Assembly: GCA_964347975.1 (NCBI GenBank)
Contig: CAYGAY010000015.1
Span: 16,621-80,620 of the forward strand
Reading direction: 5' to 3'
Source of the DNA: Bin87 sp964347975
GTDB taxonomy: Bacteria; Chloroflexota; Dehalococcoidia; Lucifugimonadales; UBA3495
Length of the DNA stretch: 64,000 nt
Under the pieces are notes generated by a model. It saw only the letters and a list, made by a program, of their open reading frames with translations. It searched no databases and was not told the origin of the DNA. A program made the position numbers and the translations under genes. How positions within the stretch are numbered: the stretch's first letter is position 1; every line of letters starts with the position of its first letter. Shown here piece by piece: positions 59,519-64,000 of the stretch.

Positions 59519-61342
59519 TTATGGTGGTGGCAGGTTGACGAAAGCGTCGCCGAATGTGCTCGCCATGCGAGCGGCCCCTTGCAAATTGGCTTGAACCAAA
59601 CGGTAGTTGGCCGGAGTACGGAAAAACTCCCGGTAGCCATTGAAATCACCACGGCGTTGTAATTCAGCCACAGCATTACCAACCGCGGCGATGGCTACGG
59701 TGTACAGTGGCTCAAACCAGTCGTCGATTTGGGCGGAGACTGTCATTGATCGTTGTGCAGGGAACAAATTACTATGGAGGCTGTAATGCTCCCGCAAAAG
59801 TTCCGCTATGAGCCAAACTATATGGAATCGCGCGTAATCTAGCCAAGGGTCTGTGACTTTGTCTCTTGCAACTTGCTTCCAGACTTTGCGCAGTATGACA
59901 GCTGGCAATAGCATTTGGGCGGCGACAGCGTTATCAGTGTATATGGTATCGTAACTGACTTCGCTCTCACGCGCTATGGAGAACAGTTTGGTCTTGTTGA
60001 GAAAGCTACGTATATTGTCCTTGGCCTCACCTGGGAAACCAGCGAACGACAAAACCGCTTGTGCAACTTCCTTGCTTGTAAGTTTCCGGTAGCTTCCATC
60101 ACAGTCACGGTAGCGTTGTCTGCCAGATGCCCCGTCCATCATCTTGTCCCACTCTCCGCGCTTAATCTGATAGAACCAAGAGGGCATCAGATCTGCAAAC
60201 TCCCGCTGTAGCCTGATTTGCACATCCTCATTGGAAGTAAAATCTTCGGCGCGCAAGGCTGTTTGGCTGTTAGTAGTTCTTGCTATGGTGAGCGCAAAAC
60301 TCAGAGGGCATTCCGTTAGTTTGACAGTCACCAGGATGCTGGGATCGTTCACAATTGTAGCGCGAGTGTCCCACAGTGTGACTGTAGTTTGGCATCCATT
60401 GATTATCTGGAAATCTCTTACAAACAATTGATCTCCGTCCAGTCGGTACGACTCGCAAATGGCGGTAATACCATTGTTGAGCAAGTGGAATCTGCGCCGG
60501 TCTATTTCGTCGTTCAACGTATGCTTGATGGAGGCATTGACCTTATTTCCCAGCGGGCCACGCGGATTGTTGCGAAAGATTTTATAGCTGTGCATAGCGA
60601 ACACATCGACAATTTGCTTTACTGGAACCGTCATTGAGAGAGTACGATAGTCTGTGTCAACGCTGGTCTGGTGGTGAGATCCTGGTTCAATGTGAAATGT
60701 GAAGTCGCACATCGTCCGGTCGTCAATACTGCTTTGCTGGTTTTCATGTTGAGAATGAAGGTCTTCCAGATCCAAGCATTCCAGAGTCACAGTTACTTCG
60801 ACGGTACTGCCGCTAACGTCGAGCGTCAGCTTCCGAGAGCGATTTTCTTCGGCGTTGCGCCGAGCGGTTGGACTCAACCTGCCGCTGGTAGCCCATACCA
60901 TATGGATAGAGCATTGCTGATCTCGTGGAGTTAGCCGCTTTACCATTTCGTCGTGCAGGGCTTTCGTTTCGTCATTGTGGCAGGCGGCTACCTCATTGGC
61001 GTTCAGCAGACGATTGGGGGCGTTTAGAAAGGCTGCAAATTCCCGCGCTCCCATCGTGGTCCCGGGTTGACGGTGTTTGCTCTGGAACAGGTTGACCACG
61101 GAATCATCATCGGATTCTGGAATGAAGTACCCATCAACCTCGAAATCATCGGGCCCGTCAATAGCGGTAGCATCAACGATATCGTTCCCTTGAATGTCGT
61201 GCCCGACGGCGAAAGCGGTTCCGAACGCCCAATGACGAAATCCTTGATCCAGATTGCCGCCGTAGTATTCGTTTGCCACCTCTTCAATGAAAGGCAGGAT
61301 GTGGTCGTAGCGGTCTTGGGCCGCTTGCCGTCGGCTGGTCAT
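59519..61342 (-). CDS. AIPR family (abortive infection phage resistance) protein
   Basis: 607 aa. The AIPR signature is NPRGPLGNKVNASIKHTLND, then FHLLNNGITAICESYRLDG, DFQIINGCQTTVTLWDTRAT. The N-terminal part has a nuclease-like strand pair, GPDDFEVDGYFIPESD...NLFQSKHRQ (D...Q-x-K type), suggesting a PD-(D/E)XK domain. AIPR proteins occur in phage defence loci and act by abortive infection. The gene has clearly lower GC content than its neighbours, a sign of transfer. Start at 61342, 2 nt after the stop of the preceding small gene. Confidence 0.88.
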   Translation of the reverse strand: MTSRRQAAQDRYDHILPFIEEVANEYYGGNLDQGFRHWAFGTAFAVGHDIQGNDIVDATAIDGPDDFEVDGYFIPESDDDSVVNLFQSKHRQPGTTMGAREFAAFLNAPNRLLNANEVAACHNDETKALHDEMVKRLTPRDQQCSIHMVWATSGRLSPTARRNAEENRSRKLTLDVSGSTVEVTVTLECLDLEDLHSQHENQQSSIDDRTMCDFTFHIEPGSHHQTSVDTDYRTLSMTVPVKQIVDVFAMHSYKIFRNNPRGPLGNKVNASIKHTLNDEIDRRRFHLLNNGITAICESYRLDGDQLFVRDFQIINGCQTTVTLWDTRATIVNDPSILVTVKLTECPLSFALTIARTTNSQTALRAEDFTSNEDVQIRLQREFADLMPSWFYQIKRGEWDKMMDGASGRQRYRDCDGSYRKLTSKEVAQAVLSFAGFPGEAKDNIRSFLNKTKLFSIARESEVSYDTIYTDNAVAAQMLLPAVILRKVWKQVARDKVTDPWLDYARFHIVWLIAELLREHYSLHSNLFPAQRSMTVSAQIDDWFEPLYTVAIAAVGNAVAELQRRGDFNGYREFFRTPANYRLVQANLQGAARMASTFGDAFVNLPPP

Positions 61343-61344
61343 TG

Positions 61345-61656
61345 TCAGTTCCCCATGTGCAGCATGATCTGGCCGTCTTGCCAAGGCAGGTTTCTAATCC
61401 ACCTTCGCAGTTTTGCTTTTTCGGATGGGCCTAAATTTTGGCCGTTTGCCCAGTTGTTGGCCCGCTTGCGTAATCCGGCTCGGCTGAATTCGTACAGCGC
61501 GTTGTTGGCCCAAATGTCCCCCCACGCGTCGGACTCGTCCGCTTCGTCGCTCCTGCCGCAGAATGGGTTGAGCATCAAGTCAAACAAGAAATCGTAAATC
61601 GGTGGTTCCGGCCGTTTCAGATATTCAACCTTGACCACCCCTACGTCCAAGCCCAT
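61345..61656 (-). CDS. hypothetical protein upstream of AIPR
   Basis: 103 aa: MGLDVGVVKVEYLKRPEPPI, then CGRSDEADESDAWGDIWANN and LGPSEKAKLRRWIRNLPWQD. Not recognised. It ends 2 nt before the AIPR start, so both are translated together. A possible partner or inhibitor of AIPR (inference). The start is taken at ATG 61656; 61674 would add 6 residues. Confidence 0.65.
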   Translation of the reverse strand: MGLDVGVVKVEYLKRPEPPIYDFLFDLMLNPFCGRSDEADESDAWGDIWANNALYEFSRAGLRKRANNWANGQNLGPSEKAKLRRWIRNLPWQDGQIMLHMGN

Positions 61657-61745
61657 AGCGTTCACCTTTGCCAATCAGAATAGCCATGGTTTAACGGACC
61701 CGGACGCCGGCCGTCAACGGGCAACTGTCACTCCTTCCGAAATCA

Positions 61746-62336
61746 CTACGCCGGCACCAGCCCCAGGCTGCCCCGCACCGCCTCCACCATCTCCCCAAAC
61801 CGCGCGTCATCAATCACCGGCGTAGCGTCTCCCAGCCGCACCGTGGGGATGATGTCCACCCAGGACTTGCAGCCGCCGTATTCGGGGATGTAGGGCACGG
61901 TGGTTGGGTTCTCCATCCGGTACACTCGCAGCAGCATGACAGTCAGCGGCACCATGGGCTTCCAGTGCAGGCGGGATTGGGCGTAGGTGTCCGTCCAGAT
62001 GTGATGAGGCGCCAGGTCTTCCACCTTGCCCTGCTGATCGATCTCGATGAGCTCGTGGACGCGGGCCCAGTGGGTGAATGTCACGGCGTCTTTGTCGTCC
62101 GGGTCGTCGCCCAGCAGTTGCCGCAGCGTCGGCTGGTGGCTATCCTTCAGAAGCTCTTCCTTCTGGTGCAGGTAGGTGGGATAGAGCAGGAACTCCGGAT
62201 GCACCACACGAAAGTCCTTGCTCTCTTCGTGGATGCCGCCTTTGCGGAGCATCATAATCTGGTCGCCGTCGGCCAGGGCCTTCACGGTGATGGCCCACTC
62301 TTTCAGGGCCAGTTGGCAGGTTGCGGGAGCGGTCAT
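61746..62336 (-). CDS. DUF1802 family protein
   Basis: 196 aa. ALKEWAITVKALADGDQIMMLRKGGIHEE and FLLYPTYLHQKEELL are the DUF1802 signature; PEYGGCKSWVDI is near the C-terminus. Function unknown; the family is common in Cyanobacteria and Chloroflexota. It lies 21 nt after the Tag-like gene, in the same direction. Confidence 0.85.
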   Translation of the reverse strand: MTAPATCQLALKEWAITVKALADGDQIMMLRKGGIHEESKDFRVVHPEFLLYPTYLHQKEELLKDSHQPTLRQLLGDDPDDKDAVTFTHWARVHELIEIDQQGKVEDLAPHHIWTDTYAQSRLHWKPMVPLTVMLLRVYRMENPTTVPYIPEYGGCKSWVDIIPTVRLGDATPVIDDARFGEMVEAVRGSLGLVPA

Positions 62337-62357
62337 ATCGTCAACCTCCGGTGGTTT

Positions 62358-62831
62358 TTACTTGTCGCGAGTGCAAAACTCCCCATAGTCAGGCACCTCT
62401 TCGCCCAGCACGTACAACCAGTAATAGGCGCCCGTGTCGCCCATATACTTGAATTGCTTGCGCACGTCCTTCAGCACGTCGTAGAAATCGCCGTGGGAGC
62501 GCAGGTAGTTGCGGATGTCGCCGCCGTACTCTTCCTCCAGTTCAATAAGCCGCTGAGCGTTGTGGACAGTGGCTACGATCTTGCGTCGGTTGCGGATGAT
62601 GGCCGGGTCGGCGGCCAGCGTGTCGATAGCCGACTCGTCCATCGCGGCAACTCTGGCTACGTCAAACCCGTGGAAGCCGGCCTGGAAACCGGACCATTTG
62701 GCGTTGACCACCTTCCACGACATACCGCTCTGGAAGACGGCCTTGGTCATCACTTCCAGATAGTCGTTCAGGCTTTGCGGCACGATCTGCGGGGGCGCCT
62801 CAGGATGCTGTCGTTCCTGGTGGGTGGTCAT
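62358..62831 (-). CDS. DNA-3-methyladenine glycosylase I-like protein
   Basis: 157 aa resembling Tag: FQSGMSWKVVNAKWSGFQAGFHGFD, IIRNRRKIVATVHNAQRL and FKYMGDTGAYYWLYVLGE. The N-terminal zinc-ligand segment (CxW..x) and the C-terminal H-x3-C of classical Tag are missing, so metal binding is lost or the protein has changed function. Length is 30 aa shorter than E. coli Tag. Confidence 0.8.
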   Translation of the reverse strand: MTTHQERQHPEAPPQIVPQSLNDYLEVMTKAVFQSGMSWKVVNAKWSGFQAGFHGFDVARVAAMDESAIDTLAADPAIIRNRRKIVATVHNAQRLIELEEEYGGDIRNYLRSHGDFYDVLKDVRKQFKYMGDTGAYYWLYVLGEEVPDYGEFCTRDK

Positions 62832-62877
62832 TGGAATTGACTCCTTACGGGGTGGCCGGGCAAATAGTTATTCGCCC

Positions 62878-63693
62878 CTACACCGTTGGGTTTGCGATGC
62901 CAGGCGTGACCGGAATGTCCAGGCGCAGCAGCCGGCTCAGGTTGGCAGTGGTGACTTCCGCCACTTCTTCTACCGAGATGCCCTTGAGCGTGGCCAGACA
63001 CTGGGCCACGTCGGCCAGGTGGCGCGGCTCCGTCCAGTTGTGGCGGTACTTCTTGAAGGGCTGCGGATAAGCGTCGGTTTCCAGGACGATGTTTTCCAGC
63101 GGGATGTCCCGCGCCACCTCCCGCAGTTCCGGCAGCCGGGTCAGCGGACGGGCCAGCGAGATGAAAAAGCCACAGTCCATGGCCTCCCGCGCCGTTTCGG
63201 CGTCGCCCTGGAAGTAGTGCATCGCGCCGCCCACCAGCCCGGCGTTTTCCTCCCGCAACACCTTGAACACCGCCGGGTGGGACTCCCGCGAGTGAAAGAT
63301 AATGGGCAGGCCCAGGCTCTTGGCCAGGTGGATATGTTCGCGGAACACCTGATCCTGCACCTCGTGGTCGGGCGACGTGGGCAGGTAGTCCAATCCCACC
63401 TCGGAGATGCAGACGACGCGGGGATTGTCGCGGGCCAGCGACTCCAGCCGGGCGTATAAATCGTCGTCCACCGGGTTGTCGGCCTGCATGGGGTGGATGC
63501 CGACGCCGGCGTAAAACATGGGATGTTCGTCAGCCAGGGCGATGCACCGCTCGGTGGATTCGATGGTAGTGCCGGCCAAAAGGATGTAGCCCACGCCGGC
63601 CTCCCTGGAGCGTTCCAGTATGCCGGGTATTTCCTCCGGAACATACTGGTCCAGGTGGGTGTGGGCATCGCAATAGACGGGCGTTGCGGGCAT
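62878..63693 (-). CDS. TatD family hydrolase (DNase)
   Basis: 271 aa. Metal ligands: DAHTHLDQ (HxH), Glu in VCISEVGLD, His in IIFHSRESHP, His in AMHYFQGDAET and Asp in IVLETDAYP. TatD proteins are 3'-5' DNases or RNases; a role in DNA fragmentation or repair. The family usual length is 260, and all ligands are in order. Confidence 0.92.
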   Translation of the reverse strand: MPATPVYCDAHTHLDQYVPEEIPGILERSREAGVGYILLAGTTIESTERCIALADEHPMFYAGVGIHPMQADNPVDDDLYARLESLARDNPRVVCISEVGLDYLPTSPDHEVQDQVFREHIHLAKSLGLPIIFHSRESHPAVFKVLREENAGLVGGAMHYFQGDAETAREAMDCGFFISLARPLTRLPELREVARDIPLENIVLETDAYPQPFKKYRHNWTEPRHLADVAQCLATLKGISVEEVAEVTTANLSRLLRLDIPVTPGIANPTV

Positions 63694-63767
63694 CCGGAGA
63701 GCCTCCGTTAGTGCGCCGGGTCAAGGGGTTTTTACCGGCCCAAGTATAGCATCATCCGCCAGCCGCC

Positions 63768-64000
63768 TTACTGCTCCATCAGGCCGGAGCCGTCCCGCTG
63801 CAGCAACTCGATACGCACGTCGTCCGGGCCGCGGACGAAGGCGATGCGGACGCCGGGTCGGATGGTGCGTGGCTCGGTGTAGATTTCCGCTCCCTTGCTC
63901 CGCAGATCCTCCACAGCGCCGTCAATGTCGTCCACGCGGAAACCGAAGGGAATTACATACAATTTTACCCGCGCCCGCTTGATCGTCAGTTGACAGCGGC
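63768..64000 (-). CDS. VOC family protein, cut by window edge
   Basis: The open frame continues to base 64000 (RCQLTIKRARVKLYVIPFGF). Visible are FRVDDIDGAVEDLRSKGAEI, GVRIAFVRGPDDVRIELLQR, the C-terminal half of a vicinal-oxygen-chelate domain; the metal Glu is in RIELLQ. The N-terminal part is beyond the window. The substrate is unknown. Confidence 0.75.
   Translation of the reverse strand, partial: RCQLTIKRARVKLYVIPFGFRVDDIDGAVEDLRSKGAEIYTEPRTIRPGVRIAFVRGPDDVRIELLQRDGSGLMEQ

Overview
The window is a gene-dense bacterial chromosome segment of roughly 60% GC. No rRNA, tRNA or CRISPR array was seen. The gene families (several Uma2/DUF820 and DUF4058 proteins, PaREP1/HEPN-like small proteins, a PT-rich lipoprotein, peptide-type ABC transporters with several binding proteins, and a DAK2/DegV/RecG cluster) suggest a Chloroflexota bacterium, perhaps of the SAR202/Dehalococcoidia type. 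This is inference from gene content only.

Layout. 1-2.6 kb (minus): the start of a UGSC-family protein cut by the left edge, a PaREP1/HEPN-like protein, a protein with a DGLPVVPP motif, and a HEPN pair. 2.6-8.5 kb: a PT-rich lipoprotein with a decayed second copy, a Uma2 protein, an NHL protein, an SDR and a HepT remnant. 8.5-13.7 kb: VOC, GNAT, GMC oxidoreductase, flavin reductase-like, Uma2 and thiolase genes. 13.8-24.1 kb (minus): a PQQ-type propeller, two dipeptide-type permeases and three tandem, closely similar substrate-binding lipoproteins, each with its own TTGACA/17-bp promoter. 24.3-26.3 kb: an internally deleted IS with perfect 27-bp inverted repeats, a Uma2 gene and an IS701-like remnant. 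26.3-30.6 kb: two acetylxylan-esterase-like hydrolases (one without its serine), a 3-hydroxyisobutyrate-dehydrogenase-like gene and small paralogous unknown genes.

30.6-36.3 kb (plus) is the first highlight. It is an operon-like run: PaREP1/HEPN-like, DGLPVVPP protein, two DUF4058 genes (the second frameshifted), a UGSC-family selenoprotein with in-frame TGA, a FlK-like thioesterase, an AhpD-like selenoprotein with in-frame TGA in a CxxU motif, and an SDR interrupted by TAG. Both TGAs are followed by a perfect 7-bp hairpin with a G-first triloop at the distance expected of a bacterial SECIS. The left edge carries a second set of the same three families (HEPN-like, DGLPVVPP, UGSC), so the combination recurs within 34 kb.

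36.4-55.9 kb is mostly housekeeping and metabolism: a CoiA-like zinc-ribbon protein, amidase, NAD-kinase-like, TauE, amidohydrolase, YbeY, PgpA, a minimal metallopeptidase, endonuclease IV, alcohol dehydrogenase, MFS, RecG, DegV, DAK2, MFS and aldo/keto reductase.

55.97-61.66 kb (minus) is the second highlight. A small unknown gene and an AIPR-family (abortive infection/phage resistance) gene are followed without a gap by four tandem copies of a two-gene unit (A about 161 aa, B about 147 aa; A and B usually overlap by 52 nt). This looks like an amplified, undescribed accessory module of an AIPR defence locus. 61.7-64 kb: DUF1802, Tag-like glycosylase, TatD and a VOC gene cut by the right edge.
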